Assembly: GCA_020442165.1 (NCBI GenBank)
Contig: JAGRKV010000017.1
Span: 62,001-126,000 of the forward strand
From: Hyphomicrobiaceae bacterium
GTDB taxonomy: Bacteria; Pseudomonadota; Alphaproteobacteria; Rhizobiales; Hyphomicrobiaceae
Reading direction: 5' to 3'
DNA: 64,000 bases
Positions 18,018 through 26,662 of the stretch are shown in pieces. Numbering within the stretch: position 1 is the stretch's first letter; each line of letters begins with the position of its first letter. Made by a program: the position numbers and the translations under genes. The notes beneath the pieces are model-generated. The model saw only the letters and a program-made list of their open reading frames with translations, did no database searches and was not told the origin of the DNA.

Positions 18018-18524
18018 ATGCGGATTGCTGCTTCGATCGCGCGCTTGTTTGCCATGGACGATACGACCTGGGCTCGTCATGCGAGCCCATGGAGCGTGTG
18101 GACCCGCGTGCTATCGCTGCCACCCCTGCTCGCCGCGATCTGGAGCCACGCGTGGCTTGGCTGGTGGGCGGTAGTGCCGATCGGCATTATCGTGTTGTGG
18201 CTGTGGCTCAACCCGCGCCTCTTCGCACCGCCTGAACATACCGACACCTGGGCGTCGAAGGCGACATTCGGCGAGCGGGTCTGGCTCAACCGGGCGAGTG
18301 TGCCGGTGCCTGCGCATCACTCCCGTATTGCAACGCTGCTGACGGCGCTTTCAGGCATATCCTTCTTTGCTGCGGTCTATGGGGCGGCCATCAACAATCT
18401 CGCTTTGACGGCGGGCGCGGGAAGCCTATCGTGGCTTGCCAAGATGTGGTTTGCCGACCGCATGGTGTGGCTCTACGAGGACATGAAGGATAAGAATCCG
18501 ATCTACCGAAGCTGGCTGCGCTGA
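18018..18524 (+). CDS. DUF6653-like membrane protein
   Basis: A 168-residue protein with hydrophobic segments around residues 28-65 (two close helices) and 105-135. The features WARHASPWSVWTR, NPRLF.PP and RMVWLYEDM near the C-terminus match a small family of integral membrane proteins of unknown function (DUF6653). An internal ATG at 18054 is possible, but the upstream ATG has a plausible purine-rich site. It lies between the DUF465 gene and lutB. Confidence 0.75.
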   Translation: MRIAASIARLFAMDDTTWARHASPWSVWTRVLSLPPLLAAIWSHAWLGWWAVVPIGIIVLWLWLNPRLFAPPEHTDTWASKATFGERVWLNRASVPVPAHHSRIATLLTALSGISFFAAVYGAAINNLALTAGAGSLSWLAKMWFADRMVWLYEDMKDKNPIYRSWLR

Positions 18525-18554
18525 AGCCAAACCGCTGGGGCATGGAACCACGCG

Positions 18555-19982
18555 ATGCACATCGAAACTCCACACTTCAACGACAACGCGCGGGATGCGC
18601 TGAAAGATGCGCAGTTGCAGAAAGCGCTGGCAGGGCTTCCGGGGGGGCTCGTTGCCCAGCGTGCGGCGGCGCGCGACAAGCTGCCTGAGTTCGAGGCGCT
18701 GCGCGATGTGGGGCGCGATTTGCGCAATGAGACGCTGGAGCTGCTCGACGTCTACCTGGAAACATACGAACGCAATGCCACGGCCGCTGGCGCCAAGGTT
18801 CATTGGGCGCAAACGGCGGAAGAGGCGCGGCGCATCATCGTTGAGCTCTGCAAGGCGGAAGGCGCGCGGCTGGTGACGAAGGGCAAGTCCATGATCTCTG
18901 AAGAGATCGGACTGAACGACGCCTTGCAGGACGCCGGCATGGAAGTGCTCGAGACCGACCTTGGCGAATACATCCTGCAGATCAGGGGCGAGACGCCGAG
19001 CCATATCATCGCGCCGGCGATCCATCTCACGCAGGATCAGGTCGAGGCCGATTTCCGTCGCAGCCATACCGATCTACCCGCCGACCGGGCGCTGGTCGAG
19101 CCAGGCGATCTTGTCGGCGAAGCGCGGCGCGTGCTGCGGCAGAAGTTCTTGTCCGCCGACGTTGGAATAACGGGTGCCAATTTCCTGATTGCCGAGACAG
19201 GCAGCTCCGTCATCGTCACCAACGAAGGCAACGGCGATCTGACGCAATCGCTCGCCAGGGTTCACATCGTCATCACTTCGATCGACAAGGTTCTGGCGAC
19301 CAGAGAGGATCTGGCGACGCTGCTGCGGTTACTGGCGCGCTCTGCCACCGGGCAGGAATGTACGACATACGCCACGCTTTCAACCGGTCCACGCAGGGCT
19401 GGCGATGTCGATGGCCCGGGCGCCTATCACGTCGTCCTGCTCGACAACGGTCGCGCGGAGCTTCTGGGGACGCAGTTCCGCGAAGTCTTGCGCTGCATCC
19501 GCTGCGGGGCGTGCATGAACCACTGTCCCGTCTATGGCGCTGTTGGCGGCCATACCTACGGCTGGGTCTATCCTGGTCCCATCGGCGCAGTGCTCACACC
19601 AGCACTGATCGGTATTGGCCAAGGTGCCAAGCTGCCCAACGCCTCCACCTTCTGCGGCCGCTGCGAATCCGTGTGTCCTATGCGCATACCGCTGCCGAAG
19701 CTGATGCGGCACTGGCGCGAGGCCGAGTTCGAGGCGGGGCAGCCGCCGTTCCACCAGCGTGCGGCGCTGGCGGCATGGGCGTGGCTGGCCAAGCGGCCGC
19801 GCACCTATCACGTCGCCATGCGCTTCGCGGCGGCGACCCTGGGAGCTCTCGGGCGACGGCGCGGCCGCTTCCGCTGGCTGCCGCTTACTGGGGGCTGGAC
19901 TCGGCATCGCGATCTTGCCGCGCCGCAAGGGCGCACGTTCCAACAGTTATGGGCGGAGCACCAGCGTGGGGTGCCAAGATGA
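18555..19982 (+). CDS. lutB: LutB-like iron-sulfur lactate utilisation protein
   Basis: A 475-residue protein with an N-terminal LUD domain (residues about 60-300: LVTKGKSMISEEIGLND, ITGANFLIAETGS, ATREDLATLLRLLARSATGQ) and two ferredoxin-type 4Fe-4S motifs, CIRCGACMNHCPVY and CGRCESVCPMRIPLPKL. The C-terminal DUF3390-like segment follows. LutB is the central subunit of the L-lactate dehydrogenase LutABC. It overlaps lutC by an ATGA junction, which means coupled translation. Confidence 0.94.
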   Translation: MHIETPHFNDNARDALKDAQLQKALAGLPGGLVAQRAAARDKLPEFEALRDVGRDLRNETLELLDVYLETYERNATAAGAKVHWAQTAEEARRIIVELCKAEGARLVTKGKSMISEEIGLNDALQDAGMEVLETDLGEYILQIRGETPSHIIAPAIHLTQDQVEADFRRSHTDLPADRALVEPGDLVGEARRVLRQKFLSADVGITGANFLIAETGSSVIVTNEGNGDLTQSLARVHIVITSIDKVLATREDLATLLRLLARSATGQECTTYATLSTGPRRAGDVDGPGAYHVVLLDNGRAELLGTQFREVLRCIRCGACMNHCPVYGAVGGHTYGWVYPGPIGAVLTPALIGIGQGAKLPNASTFCGRCESVCPMRIPLPKLMRHWREAEFEAGQPPFHQRAALAAWAWLAKRPRTYHVAMRFAAATLGALGRRRGRFRWLPLTGGWTRHRDLAAPQGRTFQQLWAEHQRGVPR

Positions 19983-20656
19983 GTGATACCGCCCGCTCCG
20001 CTATCCTCAGCCGCATTCGTGCGTCCTTGAAGGTCGCAGCTGACGATCCTGACCGCGCAACCCTGGCCGCCCAGCGCATTGCTGGACATCCACAGAACCT
20101 GGTTCCGGCGCGGGCGAGCGCGGCTGGCACCGATCTCGTTGCGCTCTTTCGCAGCTATCTGGAAGGCCAGCAGGCAACTGTCAGCGCGGTTGCCTCGCAC
20201 AGCGACGTTCCGGCGGCGATCGGCAATCTGCTCAACGCCACCGGAGCGACAGGGGTGGTGCGGCGGGGCAGCGACCCGCTGCTTGGAGATATGCCCTGGG
20301 CCGAGGCAAAGGATCTCGTGGTGCGTGAGGGCGCCGCAGAGCCAGACGACGTCGCCGGGGTTTCCTATGCACTCGCGGGGGTAGCCGAGACTGGCACTCT
20401 GGTGGTGGGAGCCGGCAAGGACAACCCCGTTACGCTGGCATTCCTTCCCGGGATACACATCATCATCGTCGCTCGCGACACCATCGTCGGCACCTACGAG
20501 GAAGCCTTGGCGCGCGTGCGCAAAATCTATGGCGCAAGCGGCATGCCGCGCACGCTCAACTACATTTCAGGGCCATCGCGGACTGCCGACATCGGCGGCA
20601 AGATCGTCATTGGCGCACACGGGCCGCGCACGCTTGGCGTGATTATTGTCGGCTGA
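19979..20656 (+). CDS. lutC: LutC-like LUD-domain lactate utilisation protein
   Basis: A 225-residue LUD-domain protein: AILSRIRASL at the start, then VSYALAGVAETGTLVV, LAFLPGIHIIIV and SGPSRTADIGGKIVIGAHGP, all typical of LutC/YkgG. The start is fixed by the ATGA overlap with lutB at 19979. The gene completes a lutA-...-lutB-lutC set for L-lactate oxidation to pyruvate. Confidence 0.93.
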   Translation: MSDTARSAILSRIRASLKVAADDPDRATLAAQRIAGHPQNLVPARASAAGTDLVALFRSYLEGQQATVSAVASHSDVPAAIGNLLNATGATGVVRRGSDPLLGDMPWAEAKDLVVREGAAEPDDVAGVSYALAGVAETGTLVVGAGKDNPVTLAFLPGIHIIIVARDTIVGTYEEALARVRKIYGASGMPRTLNYISGPSRTADIGGKIVIGAHGPRTLGVIIVG

Positions 20657-20730
20657 GATGAAACGCCAGATCGACTGAATTTTTTCCGAGCGGATGGGCA
20701 TCACGCTTCGCGCGCGCGCCGCGAACCCAA

Positions 20731-20937
20731 TCAACGCCTCATGCACGACTGCAAGCACTGCTGAAGCCGGGCGTCGCAGCTCGAGCTGCCTTTGGTCGCA
20801 ATGCGGCACTGGTTGTGCTGTGCCCGGCACGAGGATGCGCAAGAATTCGCCGATACGGACGGAACCGCCGCCGATATCGTTACGGCAAAGCTTGCGAGCG
20901 CTGCCAATGCCAGAACTGTTCGTCGTAGTAGGGTCAA
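20731..20937 (-). CDS. Small secreted protein with a symmetric six-cysteine array
   Basis: A short frame encoding a signal peptide (TLLRRTVLALAALASF, cleavage after about SVSA) and a mature part of about 40 residues with six cysteines. The spacing is C-X3-C-X6-C-X9-C-X6-C-X3-C, which reads the same in both directions. This suggests two helices held antiparallel by three disulfides in the periplasm. I chose a TTG start at 20937 because TGGAG lies 7 bases upstream and the signal peptide begins there; ATG codons at 20964 and 20973 are in frame but would add a polar leader. It is convergent with lutC. The function is unknown. Confidence 0.65.
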   Translation of the reverse strand: MTLLRRTVLALAALASFAVTISAAVPSVSANSCASSCRAQHNQCRIATKGSSSCDARLQQCLQSCMRR

Positions 20938-21229
20938 GTCGGAACTCCAGGAAGCATGTCGCATCTGTCCCATATCTCCCAACGCCCGCTTGCGATCGGC
21001 GATATGGTCCACCTGCCCCCAGGTCAGGTTGTTCAAGGTTTATCCCGCGGCGAATGAACACAACCTGAAGGAACGATGTTCAACTACCCAATTCCGCAAA
21101 ACGGGCCGTATCGTTGGCCACGCGAGCTGTTCACTACCGCCGTTTTGTGCCGGGGCGGCAGTTGTTCAAGGTTAACAGCGAGGGGATGGGGACGTTTCGA
21201 TCTGCCGGGTTCTGGTGGGCAAACAGCCG

Positions 21230-22612
21230 TCAGAAAGAGAATTCCTTGAAGAGAAGATCGATGTTGCCGCCCCAGCGGCCGTTATAGCGATCGAGCAGCT
21301 CATCGGCGCAGGTCTTGCCGCGAGCCACCGCATCCTGCAGCGGCGCCAGATAGACCGATTCGTCCTGCCCCAGCTGATCCTTGCGGCAACGGTTGCGCAA
21401 TCCGATGCGCGATAGTGTCAGCAGCTCAGCAGCCACGTCGCGGACGGTGCGGTTGCGGAAGCGCGTTTCGAGCGCCAGCCGCGGCACATCATGGCGCAGC
21501 GCGTCGCGCTCCTCTCGTGTCCAGTCGTTGACGAGGTCCCATGCACCTGCCAGCGCGGTGTCGTCGTAGAGCAGGCCGACCCAGAACGCGGAGAGCGCAA
21601 CGATGCGACCCCAGCGACCTCCGTCGGCACCACGCATTTCCAAAAAGCGTTTTAGGCGCACTTCGGGAAACAGCGTGGTCAAGTGATCGGACCAATCGTC
21701 GAGTGTCGGGAAGACGCCTTCCAGACCGGGCAGGCGCCCGGCCATGAAGTCTTTGAAGGAGCGGCCGGCGACATCGATGTAACGGCCGTCGCGATAGACG
21801 AAATACATCGGCACGTTGAGCGCATAGTCGACATAGGCTTCGTAACCCATGCCCGGCTCGAAAACGAACGGAAGCAAACCTGTGCGCCCGGGGTCGGTGT
21901 CGCGCCAGACTTCGGAGCGCATCGACTTGAAGCCGTTAGGCTTGCCTTCGGTGAACGGCGAGGATGCGAACAGTGCCGTTGCAATCGGCTGCAGCGCCAG
22001 CGAGACGCGCAGCTTCTGCACCATGTCGGACTCGGTGGCGAAATCGAGGTTCACCTGGATCGTTGCTGTCCGGTACATCATGTCGAGGCCGCGACTGCCC
22101 ACCTGCGGCATGTAGCGCGTCATCACGCCATAGCGTTCCTTGGGCATGCGCGGCGTTTCCGCCAGCGTCCATTTTGGTGAGAAACCAACACCCAGGAAGC
22201 CGATACCCAGCCGCTCGCCGACGCGCAGCACCTCATAGAGGTGTGCCTCGGTCTCGGCGGCCGTCTCGTGCAGGGTTTCAAGTGGCGCGCCGGACAACTC
22301 GAATTGCCCACCCGGCTCCAACGAAATCGTCCCGCCGATTTCACCTTCCGGCCGGCGCAGGGCGATGATGTGGTCGCCCTCCATGATCGGCACCCAACGG
22401 CAGCAGGCAACCATACCCTCCATCAGCGCCCGGATGCCGCGATCGCCACCATAGGGAACGGGTGTGCGATTCTCGGTGTAGAAGACGAACTTTTCGTGTT
22501 CCGTGCCGATGCGCCATTGGTGGCGTGGCTTCTCGCCAGCGGCGATCCAGGCCACCAGATCATCCTTCGAGCGCACAAGGGGGCTCTCGGCGCCTGCGAC
22601 GCGGGTGGACAT
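21230..22612 (-). CDS. gshA: Glutamate-cysteine ligase, alphaproteobacterial/plant type
   Basis: A 460-residue enzyme for the first step of glutathione synthesis. WRIGTEHEKFVF, ISLEPGGQFELSG, GVGFSPKWTL and MMYRTATIQVNLDF are the landmark segments of the GCS2-like plant/alphaproteobacterial group. I chose ATG 22612 (MSTRVAGAE); the frame continues to an upstream TTG with no conserved sequence. In related genomes gshA directly follows rsmE; here a gene for a secreted protein of unknown function lies between them. Confidence 0.94.
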   Translation of the reverse strand: MSTRVAGAESPLVRSKDDLVAWIAAGEKPRHQWRIGTEHEKFVFYTENRTPVPYGGDRGIRALMEGMVACCRWVPIMEGDHIIALRRPEGEIGGTISLEPGGQFELSGAPLETLHETAAETEAHLYEVLRVGERLGIGFLGVGFSPKWTLAETPRMPKERYGVMTRYMPQVGSRGLDMMYRTATIQVNLDFATESDMVQKLRVSLALQPIATALFASSPFTEGKPNGFKSMRSEVWRDTDPGRTGLLPFVFEPGMGYEAYVDYALNVPMYFVYRDGRYIDVAGRSFKDFMAGRLPGLEGVFPTLDDWSDHLTTLFPEVRLKRFLEMRGADGGRWGRIVALSAFWVGLLYDDTALAGAWDLVNDWTREERDALRHDVPRLALETRFRNRTVRDVAAELLTLSRIGLRNRCRKDQLGQDESVYLAPLQDAVARGKTCADELLDRYNGRWGGNIDLLFKEFSF

Positions 22613-22778
22613 GGTGGGCTCTCGCTCAGGGTTGGCTGGGTATTCCAAGTTGTAGCCGCCAGCCCGCTCTGACCCGATACCGGCGCCTGCCCCTTATGCG
22701 ACCCACAGGCGCGAGGCACAAGTCTCGTCGTTGCAAGTTGTCGTGAGATTTTGGCCGCCGCAGGAAGACGCAATATGC

Positions 22779-23858
22779 TCAGTTCGCCCAGCCCAGCGCA
22801 CCGATTTCGCGCGGGAGCTGGAACGGTTTGAACCATGAGAAAAGACCGCCCCATTTGGTCTTTGGTGCATCTGCCACTGCCCCCGGCTCTGAGGCTGGGC
22901 TCGCCTTTGGCTCCTTTACGGGGTGGGGCGCCTGTTTGCCCTGGGCAGGCTCCCCAGTGGAGCTGTGCTTGCGCCCTGGCCTATCCTTGCGCGATGCCGA
23001 AGTGCCCTTAAATGCCCTCGACGGCAGCGGCGGTTCAAGAGGTGCTACCTGTGGATTTACGCTTGCCGTCGCAATGGCCGGAGGGGCAGGCGTCAATTCG
23101 GGCGCAACGCCCAGCGCCATGCGGCCTTCCAGCGGCGGGCTCGGAATTGCCGGTGGCGTTTGTCCAACCGAAGAGCGGGGCTCGCCTTGTTCAGCTGGCA
23201 AGGCGGCAACGACTGCAGCTCTCTTGCCAGCCGGATCGGGGCTTTCAAACCTGGAATCGGCGTCCTGCGGACCCGACATGGCTGCTGCCAGTGCGCTGGC
23301 GGCTGAGGATGCCGCCGATGGCCTCGATGCCGCTGATGCTGCCTCATTGCGCGGGAGGCCATCCCCGGTCTTTGCGGCGGGCCGTTCGCCCGGCACCAAG
23401 CTGGCAACGAGGGCGTTGACAAGCTCTTCGGCCTTCTGATGCAGTTCTTCAGCCAATTCGCGTGCTTCGCCCGCATCCTGCCGCGCCAGTGCCAGCGTGC
23501 TCTGCAGCTCGACCGTGGTGACCTCGCTTGATTGCTGAACCGTGGCGGCCGATGGAGCGCGGGACGCGCCGGTGCCCAGGAGATCCAGCACATTCGAATT
23601 CAGTGTTGCGGCATCGGCAAAAGCTGGGAGCTGGCGCATGCGGCTGGCGGATGTTGCCGTATCTGTGGCCTCTGCGAACGCCCTCTGGAGCGAGGCCAAG
23701 CCGTCGGAGTTGAGATACCGGGGCGGCACCGGTGGAACGACCTCGGAATGGGCCTCGACGCCAGACGAGGCAATGGCTGCCGCCGTCACCATGAGCAAAC
23801 AAGATTGGCCTGCAAGGCGCACAGCACGGCGTGCGCTAGACCCGCACTCAACGAACAT
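22779..23858 (-). CDS. Secreted Ala/Pro/Ser-rich protein of unknown function
   Basis: A 359-residue protein with a probable signal peptide (basic residues to about 16, hydrophobic LAGQSCLLMVTAAAIA, cleavage near VEAHS). Residues about 130-170 (LALARQDAGEARELAEEL) look like a short coiled coil. The rest is low-complexity Ala/Ser/Pro with a basic patch and ends in a conserved-looking WGGLFSWFKPFQLP near the C-terminus. I chose ATG 23858 because the signal peptide starts there. It lies between rsmE and gshA. No family is recognised; the aromatic C-terminus could anchor it to a membrane or partner. Confidence 0.65.
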   Translation of the reverse strand: MFVECGSSARRAVRLAGQSCLLMVTAAAIASSGVEAHSEVVPPVPPRYLNSDGLASLQRAFAEATDTATSASRMRQLPAFADAATLNSNVLDLLGTGASRAPSAATVQQSSEVTTVELQSTLALARQDAGEARELAEELHQKAEELVNALVASLVPGERPAAKTGDGLPRNEAASAASRPSAASSAASALAAAMSGPQDADSRFESPDPAGKRAAVVAALPAEQGEPRSSVGQTPPAIPSPPLEGRMALGVAPELTPAPPAIATASVNPQVAPLEPPLPSRAFKGTSASRKDRPGRKHSSTGEPAQGKQAPHPVKEPKASPASEPGAVADAPKTKWGGLFSWFKPFQLPREIGALGWAN

Positions 23859-24087
23859 GACGCATAACCCCCATACGCAACACCCGCACACCCAAACACT
23901 TACATCGTGTGCGCCGTCAGACCGGATCCCCTGCCCTGCCCCTTGGCGGTGCGCCACCTGCTGCGATGGCCTCCGCTGCATCAAGCAACCAAGCCAAAAT
24001 GGCTCGGAGCAATCCCGTCACCTGCCGATCTTGAGCCTGGGTAAGGCAGCATCAAGGCGAAGGGGCGCATGGAGGAAGGTTGCCGGT

Positions 24088-24852
24088 TCAGCGCCAATCG
24101 CCCAGCACGGCATTGACCACGGCCAAGGCGGCGACAGCCGCGGTATCGGCACGCATGATCCTGGGCCCCAGGGAAATGGCGATCGCGGAGGGATACTTCA
24201 GGATCGCCTCACGCTCAGCAGGGTCAAACCCGCCCTCCGGCCCGACCAGGACGCCCACGTCGGGCCGCGCAGGACTTGCCGCCATGCGTGCGCGCAATTC
24301 CTCCAGCGCTGACAGTGGCCCACCCGGTGGCGCGCTTTCATCGCAAAAGATCAGCGGCTGTTGGGAGGGCCAGCGGGTCAGCACGGCTGGCAGGGTCGTT
24401 GGTTCGTCGATGACCGGCAGGCTGAGGATGCCGCATTGCTCTGCCGCCTCTAAGGCGTTCGCTCGCATGCGATCGAGGTTCACGCGCTCGGCCACGGTGC
24501 GCCGCGTCAGCACCGGTGCCAGCCTCCCGACCCCCATTTCAACTGCCTTTTGGACCATGTAGTCGAGCCGCGCACGCTTTAGTGGCGCAAACAGGTAGGT
24601 CAGGCTGGGATGCCCGGTCTGCGGCCGGGTCTGCTCGATGAGCCGTAAAGTGCAGGTCCGCTTCGAAACGGAGGCGAGCCGCGCCTTCCATTCTCCATCC
24701 CGGCCGTTGAAGACAAGGATGGCCGAACCCTCGGCCAGACGCAGAACATTGAGCAGATAGTTAGCCTGATCTCGCGAAACCGCGATCTCGCCATCCACCG
24801 CCAGATCAGCCTCGACATAAAGCCGTTGCGCATTGAAGTCGTGCACCGCCAT
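24088..24852 (-). CDS. rsmE: 16S rRNA (uracil-1498-N3)-methyltransferase RsmE
   Basis: A 254-residue SPOUT (trefoil knot) methyltransferase. The N-terminal PUA-like part has RLYVEADL and NYLLNVLRLAEG; the knot has LVGPEGGFDPAE and ISLGPRIMRADTAAVAAL, the family signatures. I chose ATG 24852 (MAVHDFNAQRLYV); a long upstream open frame is not conserved and runs into the ubiA promoter region. It methylates 16S rRNA in the 30S subunit. Divergent from ubiA. Confidence 0.94.
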   Translation of the reverse strand: MAVHDFNAQRLYVEADLAVDGEIAVSRDQANYLLNVLRLAEGSAILVFNGRDGEWKARLASVSKRTCTLRLIEQTRPQTGHPSLTYLFAPLKRARLDYMVQKAVEMGVGRLAPVLTRRTVAERVNLDRMRANALEAAEQCGILSLPVIDEPTTLPAVLTRWPSQQPLIFCDESAPPGGPLSALEELRARMAASPARPDVGVLVGPEGGFDPAEREAILKYPSAIAISLGPRIMRADTAAVAALAVVNAVLGDWR

Positions 24853-25054
24853 GGCCAGCGTCTTAGCGCAACGGCGGGCATTCGCAAGCGCGGGCACGTT
24901 GCTGCGCGGTGCAAACGCGATTAGGGTCGCCGCTGGCTGCGGGCCTAGAGCTGCCTTTTTTGTGGCGTTGCGTGTCCTGCTGCCTACTCCTGCGGCTGTT
25001 GCGCTGCCATCCGCTTGAGTTTCACGATGCGCGCCGGACAATGACACTTGCGGC

Positions 25055-26044
25055 ATGACCAGCACACCTGCACCACCGACACAGATTGGGCCTGATCGCG
25101 GCGAGGCGGAAACTGCCGTTGTTGATGCGCCAAGCGGCAACTGGGTCGATACCTACGCGCCAGCGAGCTGGCGGCCCTATCTGCGGCTGGCGCGGGCGGA
25201 CCGCCCGATCGGCACATGGCTGCTTTTGTTCCCGTGCTGGTGGTCGCATGCGCTGGCCACGACCGCCGCTGGGAAGCCCTTTCCAAATCTGTGGTATCTG
25301 GCGCTTTTCGCCATCGGCGCCTTCGTCATGCGCGCGGCTGGCTGCGCCTATAACGATCTGATCGATCGCGACTACGACGCCAAAGTGGCGCGCACCATGA
25401 GCCGGCCGATTCCTTCAGGACAGATTTCGCCCGCCCAGGCCATGGTCTTCGTCGTGATCCTCGGGTTCATCGGGCTTGCGGTGCTGGTCCAGTTCAATAC
25501 CTACACGATCTGGCTGGCGATCGCCTCGCTCGGTCTTGTCCTTGCCTATCCATTCATGAAACGGCTCACCAACTGGCCGCAGCTGGTGCTCGGCCTGGCA
25601 TTCAACTGGGGTGCGCTAGTCGGCTGGTCGAGCCTGATGCAAAACGTCGCGCTTCCAGCGCTGGCACTCTATGCGGGCTGCGTTCTGTGGACGATCGGCT
25701 ACGACACGATCTATGCGCACCAGGACAAAGAAGACGACTTGATGCTCGGTCTGAAGTCGACTGCGCTGCACTTCGGCCAAGCGACTCCTGCATGGGTGAG
25801 CGGCTTTTATCTGTCGGCGCTTTTATTGTGGACGCTGGCGGCGGCGCTGGCAGGCACGCATCTGGTGAGCTACGTCGCGCTGGCCCTCGTAGGCCTGCAT
25901 TTTGCCTGGCAAATCACCGGGCTCGATATCGACGACCCGGACAATTGCCTGAAACGGTTCCGCGCCAATCGCGATGTCGGCTTTATCGTATTCGCCGGCT
26001 TCATTCTCGACAGTGCAATTTCGTGGGCCGCCGGAATCGCCTGA
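25055..26044 (+). CDS. ubiA: 4-hydroxybenzoate polyprenyltransferase UbiA
   Basis: A 329-residue integral membrane prenyltransferase of ubiquinone synthesis with about eight or nine membrane segments. The two Asp-rich sites are NDLIDRDYDAKVARTMSRP (around residue 100) and DTIYAHQDKEDD (around residue 220). RADRPIGTWLLLFPCWW at the front is typical. The first 40 residues are a polar, Pro-rich leader. It is divergent from rsmE, a common arrangement in this order. Confidence 0.95.
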   Translation: MTSTPAPPTQIGPDRGEAETAVVDAPSGNWVDTYAPASWRPYLRLARADRPIGTWLLLFPCWWSHALATTAAGKPFPNLWYLALFAIGAFVMRAAGCAYNDLIDRDYDAKVARTMSRPIPSGQISPAQAMVFVVILGFIGLAVLVQFNTYTIWLAIASLGLVLAYPFMKRLTNWPQLVLGLAFNWGALVGWSSLMQNVALPALALYAGCVLWTIGYDTIYAHQDKEDDLMLGLKSTALHFGQATPAWVSGFYLSALLLWTLAAALAGTHLVSYVALALVGLHFAWQITGLDIDDPDNCLKRFRANRDVGFIVFAGFILDSAISWAAGIA

Positions 26045-26340
26045 GTGCTCGGACTTTGGGCCTGATCGCTGCGACTTTGGCCGCATTGCCACCGGAAGTT
26101 GCGGTAGGGGTGCAAAAATGGCTCGGCGCGGCAGAGCTTTCGCTCAGCCACGCCGGCCACGCCTCGCTATCGCTTTCGTCGGGTTCCCCTGGGGCAACCA
26201 TGACGTGCATGATGGCACATTGGGCTTCCTATTCCCTTAACTGTTAGCGTAAACGACAGTTTAGCGGCCGCGTCAGACCGGCATGGACCTGCCTTTCGCG
26301 GTACCGCGCAATCAAAAAAGCAACTTGGACCGGCTCGATC

Positions 26341-26577
26341 ATGACGAAAGAAATCAACAACCCGAAGCAGCTCCTCCATCTGGTTTTCGGCGGTGAACTC
26401 GATGAACTCGACGGAATCACCATCCGCGACCTGGATCACCTGCATATCGTGGGTATCTTCCCCAGCTATGCGGAGGCCCACAAAGCCTGGAAAGCGGCGG
26501 CGCAGCAAACGGTGGACAATGCGCACATGCGCTACTTCATCGTCCATCTGCATCGCCTGCTCGACCCTGAATCCTGA
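26341..26577 (+). CDS. DUF4170 small protein
   Basis: A 78-residue protein: LHLVFGGELDELD, then LHIVGIFPSYAEAHKAWKAA and QQTVDNAHMRYFIVHLHRLL, the whole-length DUF4170 pattern. The function is unknown, but the family travels with the Kdo transferase and lipid A genes in Hyphomicrobiales, as it does here just before msbA. The 296-base gap before it holds nothing that I recognise; many relatives have a nucleotidase gene here. Confidence 0.9.
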   Translation: MTKEINNPKQLLHLVFGGELDELDGITIRDLDHLHIVGIFPSYAEAHKAWKAAAQQTVDNAHMRYFIVHLHRLLDPES

Positions 26578-26662
26578 ATCTGGCAAGGCATGATGCGGCA
26601 GCCTGCGGCGCAGGCAGTTTAAGTGGCGATGGACCCTGCGCCGTGGCGATCCTGGAGGATAA

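Noticed and set aside
26045..26340. A remnant nucleotidase (cysQ-like) gene before the DUF4170 gene
   Set aside because: I could not find any recognisable motif in the three plus-strand frames, so there is no support for a pseudogene.
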